A DNA stretch of 64,000 nucleotides from Glycine soja. Lineage: Eukaryota > Streptophyta > Magnoliopsida > Fabales > Fabaceae. Position numbers and translations under genes: made by a program. This document shows positions 1 through 11,845 of this stretch, piece after piece (position 1 is the first letter of the stretch; the number at the start of each line of letters is the position of its first letter). The notes beneath the pieces were generated by a model. It was not told the DNA's origin. It did no database searches and worked only from the letters and a program-made list of their open reading frames with translations. The stretch covers positions 14,646,113-14,710,112 of the forward strand of contig NC_041002.1 in NCBI RefSeq assembly GCF_004193775.1. The letters run 5' to 3'.

Positions 1-586
1 GCATTTGCTTACTACACCCCATTGCTATATCATATAGTCACGCTTTGTGCATGTCCTTCATGCTTTACATGCCTCATGACACCTAAGCACACTTAGTGGA
101 GAATCTTGGAATTGATCTTGGATTAGTGGGCTGAACCATAACTAAAATTCACTAATCATAATTACTGAAATTTTGGCTCCAAAGTTTGGCTCCACAAATT
201 CAATTTCAAATTCAAGTGAAATTTGAATTGAAATTCAAATTTCCCTCCAATTTTGTGTGACACTTAGGCTATAAATAGAGGTCATGTGTGTGCATATTTT
301 TGAACTTTGATCATTTGAATATTAACTTCAGATTTCAGAGCTCTTTTTTAGAGCACAAAATTTCATGCTCTTCTCTCCCTCTCCCTTCATTCATCTCCTT
401 CTTCCTCCAAGCTCTTATCCATGGCCTCCTATGGTGGTGAGCTTCTTCTAGACTCATCTTCTCCTTGAAGTGGTGTCTCCTCTCTCTCTTCCTTCTCCAT
501 TCCGCTGCCATTCATCTTCCAAGAAGCAAAGGAATCCATTGATGAAGAAGATCCTAGGCCTACAAGCTCCAATGGAGCTTACATCA
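1..586 (+). mobile_element. LTR of an LTR retrotransposon, left end outside the window
   Basis: This is the 3' portion of an LTR. It has a promoter-like TATAAATA at 270-277, a pyrimidine-rich stretch at about 360-540, and a terminus ending in CATCA at 586. Its last 153 bp (434-586) recur at 13034-13186 with only two mismatches seen by eye, and both copies stop at the same CATCA before unrelated sequence. That shared stop is direct evidence for the LTR edge. Downstream it abuts a minus-strand RT gene in mid-domain, so it was inserted there. The 5-bp TSD cannot be checked because the left end lies outside the window. No primer-binding site follows, so it is either a solo LTR or the 3' LTR of an element extending to the left. 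AT-rich imperfect inverted repeats lie at 195-243. Family (copia or gypsy) not assigned. Confidence 0.75.
270..277 (+). promoter_or_regulatory. LTR TATA box
   Basis: TATAAATA in the context GGCTATAAATAGAGG, about 310 bp before the LTR end. This position and context suit the RNA polymerase II promoter at the U3/R boundary of a plant LTR. Activity is not shown by the sequence. Confidence 0.6.
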
Positions 587-587
587 T

Positions 588-1139
588 CTAGTCCATGAAG
601 GGAAGTGGATAATGGTCTTTCCGAGTGGCATCATTCAATTTCCTGTAATCAATGCATATTCTCCACCCAGTGGCAGTCCTTGTGGATATTAATTCATCTT
701 TATCATTTTTCATCATTGTCATACCTCCCTTCTTGGGAACAACCTGCACAGGGCTAACCCATGCACTATCTGAGATGGGATAAATGAGTCCTGCTTCCAG
801 CAATTTAAGTACTTCCTTTCGCACCTCTTCTTTCATGATCGGGTTCAATCATCTTTGGGGCTGCCTCACTCGCTTGTAATTAGCTTCCATATTAATTTTG
901 TGCATGCAGTAAGATGGATTGATCCCTTTTAAGTCAGAGATGTGCCATCCAGTCGCTGCTTTGTGCTTCTTCAAAATCTGCACCAGTTGATCCTCTACTA
1001 TCTTCTTCAAAGAGCTGCTAATGATAACAGGTTTGGCTTCATTGTCCTCTAGAAATACATACTTCAAATGTGAAGGCAAGGTCTTCAATTCCAATTTGGG
1101 TTTTTCTATTTGTCCACTGTTCTTCAATTCTTCAAACAC
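588..1139 (-). pseudogene. Reverse transcriptase N-terminal fragment (Athila-like pol)
   Basis: Two open segments, 849-1139 and 588-848, are collinear and separated by a single stop. The first holds the pre-RT linker typical of gypsy pol, including GWHISDLKGINPSYCMHKI. The second holds the RT fingers region with LLEAGLIYPISDSAWVSPVQ, VVPKKGG and the CIDYRKLN motif, ending at HYPLPFMD. The catalytic YxDD box and everything C-terminal are absent, because the LTR ending at 586 cuts the gene just after this point. It cannot encode an active polymerase. There is one premature stop between the segments and another right at the cut (TAG where glutamine is usual). RT identity is certain; lineage is likely. 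Confidence 0.88.
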
Positions 1140-1237
1140 AGTATGTCTCTCAAAATTTTCCCCTGCACCCTCTAACTCTTTAATACAAACCTACACTTCA
1201 TGTTCCTCCTCCTTGGTCAGACATTCTATATGATTAG

Positions 1238-1867
1238 TCAGTGCTTTTTCCAAAGGGTAATGCAGTACCATGGCTGTAGCTGCTGTTTTATCTCTCTTTC
1301 TACCTTCTCCACATCAAAGCAGGCTTTCTGATCACTTGGGTGCTTCATTACTTCAAATAAGTCGAATGAAATTTTCTGATCCTCCACACTCAGTTCTAAT
1401 TTTCCTTTCCCCATATCTACTATACATCTAGCGGTGGATATGAAAGGATGTCCCAAAATTATGGGAATTTCAGGATCCTCCTCTATATCCATAACCACAA
1501 AATCTGCAGGAAAGATGAGATGCTTGACCTGAACCAGAACGTCTTCAATCACTCCATAGGGTTTGGTGACGGAGCGATCAACTAGCTATAAAGTCATCCA
1601 AGTAGGCATTATCTCCAGATCTCCAAGTCTCTGGCACATGGAGAGTGGCATCAAATTAATACTGGCTCCGAAATCAATAAGAGCCTTGCCTTCTGAAACT
1701 TCTTCTATAGAACAAGGTATAGTGACACTGCCTGGATCCTTATGCTTCGGTGGAAGGATATGTTGAATAACAACAATGTAGTTTCCTTCCACAACTATGG
1801 TGTCACTGTGGATGTACTTATTCTTCTTAGTTAGCATATCTTTAAAAAATTTAGCATAGAGTGGCAT
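1238..1867 (-). pseudogene. Retropepsin-like aspartic protease fragment (gypsy PR)
   Basis: Two segments read on the minus strand. 1586-1867 contains QMPLYAKFFKDMLTKK followed by the active-site region ALIDFGASINLMPLSM. 1238-1552 contains the second protease half, IPIILGHPFISTARCIVDMG. Together they form a retropepsin fold that would cleave the Gag-Pol polyprotein. The catalytic Asp is retained in a D-F-G-A-S context, where D-T/S/L-G is more usual, so the middle residue is odd. Stops lie between the segments (about 1553-1585) and just upstream of the MPLYAKFF motif. It lies between gag on the right and RT on the left, as expected for this element on the minus strand. Confidence 0.82.
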
Positions 1868-1991
1868 CTGCTATAAAGCTTCTCCAAAGGGCATTGAAAT
1901 TTCTAGCTTCTTGAAAATATCCAGAAATCTAGCAAGATGTCTTTCTTTGTCTTTTCTAGAAGGTAGCAAGGGATATGGTACTTCTTTCCCT

Positions 1992-2235
1992 TCAGCTGAA
2001 GATGCTTTCTTCTTTTTTCTTTCTAGCACACTCACTCTTGCTTTTCTTCTTCTCTTCTTTTCTCTCTTTTTCTTTTTCTATTTTCTCATTTTTTTTCTTT
2101 TTCTTTTCAATTTCTTTTTCTTTATTTTTCTTCTCACTTATTTTTTGTTCACTCAAATTTATTGTTGTCTTCTTCTTCTTCTCATCTTCTACCTCCAACT
2201 CTTCATCAGACTCATTCAAAGACTCTACCACATGA
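1992..2235 (-). repeat. Low-complexity TTC/TTTTC tract (Lys/Glu-rich linker of gag)
   Basis: Pyrimidine-rich on the + strand. On the minus strand it encodes long runs of Lys and Glu between the gag C-terminus and protease. The reading frame stays open through the tract, so it looks like a slippage-expanded linker inside the old gag gene rather than an independent gene. Confidence 0.7.
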
Positions 2236-2727
2236 TCAAGTGTTGGGCCAGACACTAGCTATTGTTGTTTCTGCACTTATTCCATTCTCACCTTCTTTCA
2301 TGGCCACTAATCTGCTTCTAGTCATGACAGCTTTACATTCCTCATTTGTATTTTTCTCAGTATTAGCTCCAAAGCTGCTAGACGGACAGTCTGCCAATTG
2401 TTTTGCCAACTGTCCCACCTGGACTTCTAGATTCTTAATGGCTAACTCTGTGCTCTTTTAATTTGACATTGAAACTTGCATGAACTGAGCAAGAGTCTCT
2501 TCTAGCTTCGTTGTTCAATCATAGAGACTAGGCCCTTGTTGTTGTGTCCTGTTAGATGGACCACCCTGGTCTTTATTAAACTAATTTCCAGGGTGATTTC
2601 TCCACTGTCCCTGTTGTGAATGATATTGCTAGCCATATTGAAATCCAGAATGCCCACCTGCATTGAAATTTGGTCTTGGCTGGTTCCCCATATAGTTCAC
2701 TTCATGTGCTGTTTCTTCTTGGGAAAT

Positions 2728-2766
2728 ACAGCAGTCAGACTCATGTGCTCCATCACATATGACACA
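2728..2766 (-). other. CCHC zinc-knuckle remnant of gag
   Basis: On the minus strand this codes for CVICDGAHESDCC, which fits a short C-x2-C-x3-H-x4-C knuckle as in Athila-type gag. It sits one frame off the preceding gag segment, so the upstream frame reads through it as nonsense. It shows that a small indel split the gag gene. Confidence 0.65.
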
Positions 2767-4249
2767 ACCTGCAAAACAGAAGAGGGTGAAGGTTGTCTAG
2801 AATGTAATTGAGTTGGCAGCTTACTTAATGTTTCGGTCAATGCTTCCAGTTGCTTGGACAACAGCTTGTTTTGTGCCAACAATGCATCTTGTGATGAAAG
2901 CTCTAGCAGGCTTCTTTTGGTAGGAATGTATGCTCTATCACGCAGAATTATGTGGTCACTAGTAGCCATATTCTCTATTAATTCCATAGCTTTTTCCGGA
3001 GTCTTCAATTAGATTTTCCCCCCTGCTGAAGCATCTAAAAGCTGCTTTGACTATGGCCTCAACCTGTCAATAAAAATGTTGAGCTGAATTGGTTTAGAAA
3101 ATATATGAGTAGGTGTCTTTCTTAGTAAGCCCCGAAATCTTTCCAAAGCCTCACTCAAAGATTCGTCTCGAAATTGATGGAAGGATGAAATGGCAGCTTT
3201 TCCTTCAGCTGTCTTAAACTCTGGGACGTATTTCTTCAAGAATTTCTCAACTACTTCATCTCAGGTCTTAAGAATATTTGTTACCTTTAAACAAATGAAG
3301 CCACCTAAGAGCGTCTCAACAAATTATGAGCTTATATCAGGGATCCGAGTCAAACGTTATGGCCGTCCGAATAGGTGTGGTCGTTCCATTTCAACTTTTA
3401 ATCGCCATGATATATTACGGTTCTCAATCGGACATCCGAGTCAACACTTTTGCCCGTCGAAATTCACCCGAGTCTTCCATGTTAAAATTTGACCGTAGCG
3501 ATAGGTTACTTACCTTATTCGGAGATCCGGTGGAAAATTATGGTCGTTTGTATTTGCGATGGGTTTCATTTTTATCCTTAGATCGTCTCAATATATTATG
3601 AGCTTCGATCGGGCATCCGATTCAAATGTTATGGCCGTCCGAATTTGTCTGGGAATTCCATTTCAACTTTTAATCGCCATGATATATTATGGGCCTCAAT
3701 CAGACATCCGAGTCAAAACTTTTGCACGTAAAAATTCATGCGGGTCTTCCATGTTAAATTATGAGCGTCGCGATAGGTTACTGGCCTTATTCGGAGATCC
3801 GATGGAAAAGTTATGGTCGTTTGTATATGCGATGGGTTTCATTTTTATACTTAGAGCATCTCAACAAATTATGAGCTTAGATCGGGCATCCGAGTAAAAC
3901 GTTATGGTCGTCAAATTTTTGTGGGCATTCCATTTCTACTATCGACTGCCATGATATATTACGGTCCTCAATCGGACATCCGAGTCAACACTTTTGCCCA
4001 TCGAAATTCACCCGAGTCTTCCATGTTAAATTTTGACCATCGCGATAGGTTACTTGCCTTATTCGGAGATCCGGTGGAAAATTATGGTCGTTTGTATTTG
4101 CGATGGGTTTCATTTTTATCCATAGATCGTCTCAATATATTATGAGCTTCGATCAGGCATCCGATTCAAATGTTATGGCCGTCCGAATTTGTCTGGGCAT
4201 TCCATTTCAACTTTTAATCGCCATGATATATTATGGGCCTCAATTAGAC

Positions 4250-7200
4250 ATTTGAGTCAAAACTTCTGGACGTAAGAATTCATGCGGGTCTTCCATGTTA
4301 AATTATGAGCGTCGCGATAGGTTACTGGCCTTATTCGGAGATCCCATGGAAAAGTTATGGTCATTTGTATATGCGATGGGTTTCATTTTTATCCTTAGAG
4401 CGTCTCAAAAAATTATGAGCTTAGATTGGGCATCCGAGTAAAACGTTATGGTCGTCCGAATTTTCGTGGGCATTCCATTTCTAGTTTCAAGTGCCATGAT
4501 ATATTATAGGCCTCAATCAGACATCGGAGTCAAAACTTTTGCACTTCGGAATTTGCCCGGGTCTTCCATGTTAAAATTTGAGCGTCGCGATAGGTTACTT
4601 GCCTTATCAGAGATCCGGTGGAAAAGTTATGGTCGTTTGTATTTGCGAGGGGCTTCATTTTTATCCATAGAGTGTCTCAACAAATTATGAGCTTATATCA
4701 GGGATCCGAGTCAAACGTTATGGCCGTCCGAATAGGTGTGGTCGTTCCATTTCAACTTTTAATCGTCATGATATATTACGGTTCTCAATCGAACATCCGA
4801 GTCAACACTTTTGCCCGTCGAAATTCACCCGAGTCTTCCATGTTAAAATTTGACCGTAGCGATAGGTTACTTGCCTTATTCGGAGATCCGGTGGAAAATT
4901 CTGGTCGTTTGTATTTGCGATGGGTTTCATTTTTATCCTTAGATCATCTCAATATATTATGAGCTTCGATCGGGCATCCGATTCAAATGTTATGGCCGTC
5001 CGAATTTGTCTAGGAATTCTATTTCAACTTTTAATCGCCATGATATATTATGGGCCTCAATCGGACATCCGAGTCAAAAATTTTGCACGTAAAAATTCAT
5101 GCGGGTCTTCCATGTTAAATTATGAGCATCGCGATAGGTTACTGGCCTTATTCGGAGATCCGGTGGAAAAGTTATGGTCGTTTGTATTTGCAATGGGTTA
5201 CATTTTTATCCTAAGAGCGTCTCAACAAATTATGAGCTTATATCAGGGATCCGAGTCAAACGTTATGGCCGTCCGAATAGGTGTGGTCGTTCCATTTCAA
5301 CTTTTAATCGTCATGATATATTACGGTTCTCAATCGAACATCCGAGTCAACACTTTTGCCCGTCGAAATTCACCCGAGTCTTCCATGTTAAAATTTGACC
5401 GTAGCGATAGGTTACTTGCCTTATTCGGAGATCCGGTGGAAAATTCTGGTCGTTTGTATTTGCGATGGGTTTCATTTTTATCCTTAGATCATCTCAATAT
5501 ATTATGAGCTTCGATCGGGCATCCGATTCAAATGTTATGGCCGTCCGAATTTGTCTAGGAATTCTATTTCAACTTTTAATCGCCATGATATATTATGGGC
5601 CTCAATCGGACATCCGAGTCAAAAATTTTGCACGTAAAAATTCATGTGGGTCTTCCATGTTAAATTATGAGCGTCGCGATAGGTTACTGGCCTTATTCGG
5701 AGATCCGGTGGAAAAGTTATGGTCGTTTGTATTTGCAATGGGTTACATTTTTATCCTAAGAGCGTCTCAACAAATTATGATCTTATATCAGGGATCCGAG
5801 TCAAACGTTATGGCCGTCCGAATAGGTGTGGTCGTTCCATTTCAACTTTTAATCGTCATGATATATTACGGTCCTCAATCGGACATCCGAGTCAACACTT
5901 TTGCCCATCGAAATTCACCCGAGTCTTCCATGTTAAAATTTGACCGTAGCGATAGGTTACTTGCCTTATTCGGAGATCCGGTGGAAAATTCTGGTCCTTT
6001 GTATTTGCGATGGGTTTCATTTTTATCCTTAGATCATCTCAATATATTATGAGCTTCGATCGGGCATCCGATTCAAATGTTATGGCCGTCCGAATTTGTC
6101 TGGGCATTCCATTTCAACTTTTAATTGCCATGATATATTATGGGCCTCAATCAGACATCCGAGTCAAAACTTCTGGACGTAAGAATTCATGCGGGTCTTC
6201 CATGTTAAATTATGAGCGTCGCGATAGGTTACTGGCCTTATTCGGAGATCCCATGGAAAAGTTATGGTCATTTGTATATGCGATGGGTTTCATTTTTATC
6301 CTTAGAGCGTCTCAAAAAATTATGAGCTTAGATTGGGCATCCGAGTAAAACGTTATGGTCGTCCGAATTTTCGTGGGCATTCCATTTCTAGTTTCAAGTG
6401 CCATGATATATTATAGGCCTCAATCAGACATCGGAGTCAAAACTTTTGCACTTCGGAATTTGCCCGGGTCTTCCATGTTAAAATTTGAGCGTCGCGATAG
6501 GTTACTTGCCTTATCAGAGATCCGGTGGAAAAGTTATGGTCGTTTGTATTTGCGAGGGGCTTCATTTTTATCCATAGAGTGTCTCAACAAATTATGAGCT
6601 TATATCAGGGATCCGAGTCAAACGTTATGGCCGTCCGAATAGGTGTGGTCGTTCCATTTCAACTTTTAATCGTCATGATATATTACGGTTCTCAATCGAA
6701 CATCCGAGTCAACACTTTTGCCCGTCGAAATTCACCCAAGTCTTCCATGTTAAAATTTGACCGTAGCGATAGGTTACTTGCCTTATTCGGAGATCCGGTG
6801 GAAAATTCTGGTCGTTTGTATTTGCGATGGGTTTCATTTTTATCCTTAGATCGTCTCAATATAATATGAGCTTCGATCAGGCATCCGATTCAAATGTTAT
6901 GGCCGTCCGAATTTGTCTAGGAATTCCATTTCAACTTTTAATCGCCATGATATATTATGGGCCTCAATCGGACATCCGAGTCAAAAATTTTGCACGTAAA
7001 AATTCATGCGGGTCTTCCATGTTAAATTATGAGCATCGCGATAGGTTACTGGCCTTATTCGGAGATCCGGTGGAAAAGTTATGGTCGTTTGTATTTGCAA
7101 TGGGTTACATTTTTATCCTAAGAGCGTCTCAACAAATTATGAGCTTATATCAGGGATCCGAGTCAAACGTTATGGCCGTCCGAATAGGTGTGGTCGTTCC

Positions 7201-8060
7201 ATTTCAACTTTTAATCGTCATGATATATTACGGTTCTCAATCGAACATCCGAGTCAACACTTTTGCCCGTCGAAATTCACCCGAGTCTTCCATGTTAAAA
7301 TTTGACCGTAGCGATAGGTTACTTGCCTTATTCGGAGATCCGGTGGAAAATTCTGGTCCTTTGTATTTGCGATGGGTTTCATTTTTATCCTTAGATCATC
7401 TCAATATATTATGAGCTTCGATCGGGCATCCGATTCAAATGTTATGGCCGTCCGAATTTGTCTAGGAATTCTATTTCAACTTTTAATCGCCATGATATAT
7501 TATGGGCCTCAATCGGACATCCGAGTCAAAAATTTTGCACGTAAAAATTCATGTGGGTCTTCCATGTTAAATTATGAGCGTCGCGATAGGTTACTGGCCT
7601 TATTCGGAGATCCGGTGGAAAAGTTATGGTCGTTTGTATTTGCAATGGGTTACATTTTTATCCTAAGAGCGTCTCAACAAATTATGAGCTTATATCAGGG
7701 ATCCGAGTCAAACGTTATGGCCGTCCGAATAGGTGTGGTCGTTCCATTTCAACTTTTAATCGTCATGATATATTGCGGTTCTCAATCGAACATCCGAGTC
7801 AACACTTTTGCCCGTCGAAATTCACCCGAGTCTTCCATGTTAAATTTTGACCGTAGCGATAGGTTACTTGCCTTATTCGGAGATCCGGTGGAAAATTCTG
7901 GTCCTTTGTATTTGCGATGGGTTTCATTTTTATCCTTAGATCATCTCAATATATTATGAGCTTCGATCGGGCATCCGATTCAAATGTTATGGCCGTCCGA
8001 ATTTGTCTAGGAATTCAATTTCAACTTTTAATCGCCATGATATATTATGGTCCTCAATCG
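4250..8060. repeat. 1,907-bp segmental tandem duplication inside array 1
   Basis: The segment from about 4250 to 6155 is repeated at an offset of 1,907 bp (seven 272-273 bp units). Diagnostic variants recur at this spacing, such as AAACTTCTGGACGTAAG, GCACTTCGGAATTTGCCCGG and the shortened C monomer CCTTATCAGAGATCC (4603 and 6510). Within each copy a 545-bp dimer (273+272) is itself repeated, with starts near 4920, 5465 and 6010, then 6827, 7372 and 7917. Edges are approximate because flanking units are also similar. Confidence 0.85.
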
Positions 8061-11000
8061 GACATCCGAGTCAAAAATTTTGCACGTAAAAATTCATGCG
8101 GGTCTTCCATGTTAAATTATGAGCGTCGCGATAGGTTACTGGCCTTATTCGGAGATCCGGTGGAAAAGTTATGGTCGTTTGTATTTGCAATGGGTTACAT
8201 TTTTATCCTAAGAGCGTCTCAACAAATTATGAGCTTAGATCGGGCATCCGAGTAAAACGTTATGGTCGTCAAATTTTCGTGGGCATTCCCTTTCTACTAT
8301 CGACTGCCATGATATATTACGGTCCTCAATCGGATATTCGAGTCAACACTTTTGCCCGTCGAAATTCACTCGAGTCTTCCATGTTAAATTTTGTCCGTCG
8401 CGATAGCTTACTTGCCTTATTCGGAGATCCGGTGGAAAATTATGGTCGTTTGTATTTGCGATGGGTTTCATTTTTATCCTTAGATCGGCTCAATATATTA
8501 TGAGCTTCGATCGGGCATCCGATTCAAATGTTATGGCCTTTCAAATTTGTCTGGGCATTCCATTTCAACTTTTAATCGCTATGATATATTATGGGCCTCA
8601 ATCAGACATCCGAGTCAAAACTTTTGCACGTAAGAATTCATGCGGGTCTTGCATGTTAAATTATGAGCGTCGCAATAGGTTACTGGCCTTATTCGAAGAT
8701 CCGATGGACAAGTTATGGTCGTTTGTATATGCGATGGGTTTCATTTTTATCCTTAGAGCGTCTCAACAAATTATGAGCTCAGATCGGGCATCCGAGTATA
8801 AAGTTATGGTCGTCTGAATTTTCGTGGGCATTCCATTTCTACTTTCAAGTGCCATGATATATTATGGGTCTCAATCGGACATCCGAGTCAAAACTTTTGC
8901 ACGTCGGAATTAGCCCGGGTCTTCCATGATAAATTTTGAGCGTCGCGATAGGTTACTTGCCTTATTCGGAGATCCGGTGGAAAAGTTATGGTCGTTTGTA
9001 TTTGCGAGGGGCTTGATTTATTTCCATAGAGCTTCTCAACAAATTATGAGCTTAGATCGGGCATCTGAGTCAAACGTTATGGTCATCCGAATTTTCGTGG
9101 GCATTCCATTTCTACTATCGAGTGCCATGATATATTATGGGCCTCAATCGGACATCAGAGTCAAAACTTTTGCACGTAAGAATTCATGCGGGTCTACCAT
9201 GTTAAATTATGAGCGTCGCGATAGGTTACTGGCCTTATTCGGAGATCCGATGGAAACGTTATGGTCGTTTGTATATGCGATGGGTTTCATTTTTATCCTA
9301 AGAGCGTCTCAACAAATTATGAGCTTATATCAGGGATCCTAGTCAAATGTTATAACTGTTCGAATATGTGTGTTCGTTCCATTTCAAATTTTAATCGCCA
9401 TGATATATTACGGTTCTCAATCGGACATCCGAGTCAACACTTTTGCCCGTCGAAATTCACACGAGTCTTCCATGTTAAATTTTGACCGTCGCGATAGGTT
9501 ACTTGCCTTATTCGGAAATCCGGTGGAAAAGTTATGGTCGTTTGTATTTGCGATGGGTTTCATTTTTATCCTTAGATCGGCTCAATATATTATGAGCTTC
9601 GATCGGGCATCCGATTCAAATGTTATGGCCGTCCAAATTTGTCTGGGCATTCCATTTCAACTTTTAATCGCCATGATATATTATGGGCCTCAATCAGACA
9701 TCTGAGTCAAAACTTCTGGACGTAAGAATTCATGCGGGTCTTCCATGTTAAATTATGAGCGTCGCGATAGGTTACTGGCCTTATTCAGAGATCCCATGGA
9801 AAAGTTATGGTCATTTGTATATGCGATGGGTTTCATTTTTATCCTTAGAGCGTCTCAACAAATTATGAGCTTAGATCGGGCATTGAGTAAAACGTTATGG
9901 TCGTCCGAATTTTCGTGGGCATTCCATTTCTACTTTCAAGTTCCATGATATATTACGGTTCTCAATCGGACATCCGAGTCAACACTTTTGCTCGTCGAAA
10001 TTCACACGAGTCTTCCATGTTAAATTTTGACCATCGCGATAGGTTACTTGCCTTATTCGGAGATCCGGTGGAAAATTATGGTCGTTTGTATTTGCGATGG
10101 GTTTCATTTTTATCCTTAGATCGTCTCAATATATTATGAGCTTCGATCGGGCATCCGATTCAATTGTTATGGCCGTCCAAATTTGTCTGGGCATTCCATT
10201 TCAACTTTTAATCGCCATGATATATTATGGGCCTCAATCAGACATCCGAGTCAACTTTTGCACGTAGGAATTCATGCGGGTCTTCCATGTTAAATTATGA
10301 GCGTCGCGATGGGTTACTGGCCTTATTCGGAGATCCGATGGAAAAGTTATGGTCGTTTGTATATGCGATGGGTTTCATTTTTATCCTTAGAGCGTCTCAA
10401 CAAATTATGAGCTTAGATCGGGCATCTGAGTCAAACGTTACGGTCGTCCGAATTTTCGTGGGCATTCCATTTCTACTTTCGAGTGCCATGATATATTATG
10501 GGCCTCAATCGGACATTCGAGTCAAAACTTTTGCACGTAAGAATTCATGCGGGTCTTCCATGTGAAATTATGAGCATCGCGATAGGTTACTGGCCTTATT
10601 CGGAGATCCGGTGGAAAAGTTATGGTCGTTTGTATTTGCAATGGGTTACATTTTTATCCTAAGAGCGTCTCAACAAATTAGGAGCTTATATCAGGGATCC
10701 GAGTCAAACGTTATGGCTGTCCGAATATGTGTGGTCGTTCCATTTGAACTTTTAATCACCATCATATATTACGGTTCTCAATCGGACATCCGAGTCAACA
10801 CTTTTGCCTGTCGAAATTCACCCGAGTCTTCCATGTTAAATTTTGATCGTCGCGATAGGTTACTTGCCTTATTCGGAGATCCGGTGGAAAATTATGGTCG
10901 TTTGTATTTGCGATGGGTTTCATTTTTATCCTTAGATCGTCTCAATATATTATGAGATTCGATCGGACATCCGATTCAAATGTTATGGCCTTCCGAATTT

Positions 11001-11454
11001 GTCTGGGCATTCCATTTCAACTTTTAATCGCCATGATATATTATGGGCCTCAATTAGACATCCGAGTCAAAACTTTTGCACGTAAGAATTCATGCGGGTC
11101 TTCCATGTTAAATTATGAGCGTCGCGATAGGTTACTGGCCTTATTCGGAGATCCGATGGAAAAGTTATGGTCGTTTGTATATGCGATCGGTTTCATTTTT
11201 ATCCTAAGAGCGTCTCAACAAATTATGAGCTTAGATCGGGCATCCAAGTAAAACGTTATGGTCGTCAAATTTTCGTGGGAATTCCATTTTTACTATCGAC
11301 TGCCATGATATATTACGGTCCTCAATCGGACATCCAAGTCAACACTTTTGCCCGTCGAAATTCACCCGAGTCTTCCATGTTAAATTTTGACCGTCGCGAT
11401 AGGTTATTGGCCTTATTCGAAGATCCGGTGGAAAATTATGGTCCTTTGTATTTG

Positions 11455-11459
11455 CGATG
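11455..11459. other. Target-site duplication CGATG, left copy
   Basis: CGATG is the last satellite sequence before the insertion. It is repeated immediately after it at 13187-13191. Removing the insertion and one CGATG restores the normal C monomer (TTTGCGATGGGTTTCATTTT, apart from one base in this copy). Confidence 0.9.
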
Positions 11460-11832
11460 TGATGAAATCCTACCCCGCAAGGGCATTGGATAGAAAACTC
11501 CAAGTAGATTAGGCCAGAGATGCAAGAGAAGGCCCTAGGGTTCTTATGAGCCTTAGGGTAGATTTCGGGCCCATGGGCTTAGTACGAGCCCACTTATCTT
11601 TGTAAATATTAGATTAAGGTTTCATTATTTTTGGGCCTTGTATTTAGGGCTCCAAAATGTAGGTAGGGTACCCTAGAAATATAGGATTTTTCAGCCCTTG
11701 TATTTTAGGGCTCCTAGACTGGTTTTTGTATTAGGGGTAGTTTTGTAATTTCACATGCACTAAGTGGATATTTGATGTGTGTGGTTGGAAATAAATTTAA
11801 TTGAATTGGTAGAAGCCCAATCCAATTAAATT

Positions 11833-11845
11833 TTAGAGGGGGAGG
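11833..11845 (+). other. Polypurine-tract-like sequence
   Basis: TTAGAGGGGGAGG lies directly before TGATGTGCC, the apparent start of the inner LTR. Plus-strand priming tracts sit at exactly this place, upstream of a 3' LTR, in gypsy elements. The assignment depends on the inner LTR call. Confidence 0.55.

Larger units (their letters stand above)
587..3302 (-). mobile_element. Truncated, degenerate Athila-like Ty3/gypsy retrotransposon (gag, protease, start of RT)
   Basis: Read on the minus strand from 3302 down to 587, the order is gag, CCHC zinc knuckle, a Lys/Glu-rich linker, retropepsin, then the N-terminal part of a Ty3/gypsy reverse transcriptase. Gag-PR-RT order and recognisable motifs in each segment (ESLSEALERFRGLLRK in gag, IPIILGHPFISTARCIVDMG in protease, CIDYRKLNDATRKDHYPLPF in RT) point to the Athila lineage. 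The coding sequence is broken by in-frame stops and frame changes. The RT end is cut by the LTR at 586, and the gag end stops at the satellite edge near 3303. RNase H, integrase and both of its own LTRs are missing. Lineage is judged from remembered family motifs. Confidence 0.85.
1868..3302 (-). pseudogene. Degenerate Athila-like gag with zinc knuckle and Lys/Glu-rich linker
   Basis: Minus-strand gag remnants run from the satellite edge leftwards. 3051-3239 carries KKYVPEFKTAEGK and DESLSEALERFRGLLRK, a capsid-like region. 2697-3008 carries TPEKAMELIENMA and a leucine-rich helix. A CCHC-like knuckle follows in another frame (2728-2766). 2236-2418 holds a VGQLAKQLAD-type segment, and 1992-2255 is a Lys/Glu-rich linker. 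1870-1990 reads in frame towards the protease (DKERHLARFLDIFKKLEI). At least one frame change (about 2768-2775) and several stops break it, for example TGA where Trp is expected near 3266. The N-terminal part of gag is lost at the junction with the satellite. In life Gag would form the particle that packages the element's RNA. Confidence 0.8.
3303..11459. repeat. Satellite array 1, left part: 273-bp higher-order repeat of three 91-bp monomers
   Basis: Head-to-tail tandem array. Each 273-bp unit contains three 91-bp monomers: A (starts GAGCTTCGATCGGGCATCCG), B (starts GGGCCTCAATCAGACATCCG) and C (starts TGGCCTTATTCGGAGATCCG). Hand alignment without gaps gives about 60 of 91 identities for A-B and 55 of 91 for A-C, so all three descend from one 91-bp ancestor. 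The motif CATCCGA near position 15-21 and the ends near GATATATTAT / AACAAATTAT anchor the phase. Many units here are 272 bp through a 1-bp deletion in C (GGAAAATTATGG instead of GGAAAAGTTATGG) or in A (GTCAAATTTT). The array begins within CTAAGAGCGTCTC, directly against the gag remnant. Similarity to soybean SB92/CentGm is from memory. Confidence 0.93.

Noticed and set aside
1911..2258. + strand Phe/Leu-rich frames over the TTC tract as a membrane protein
   Set aside because: They are the complement of the Lys/Glu-rich gag linker on the minus strand. The hydrophobic run is a low-complexity artefact.
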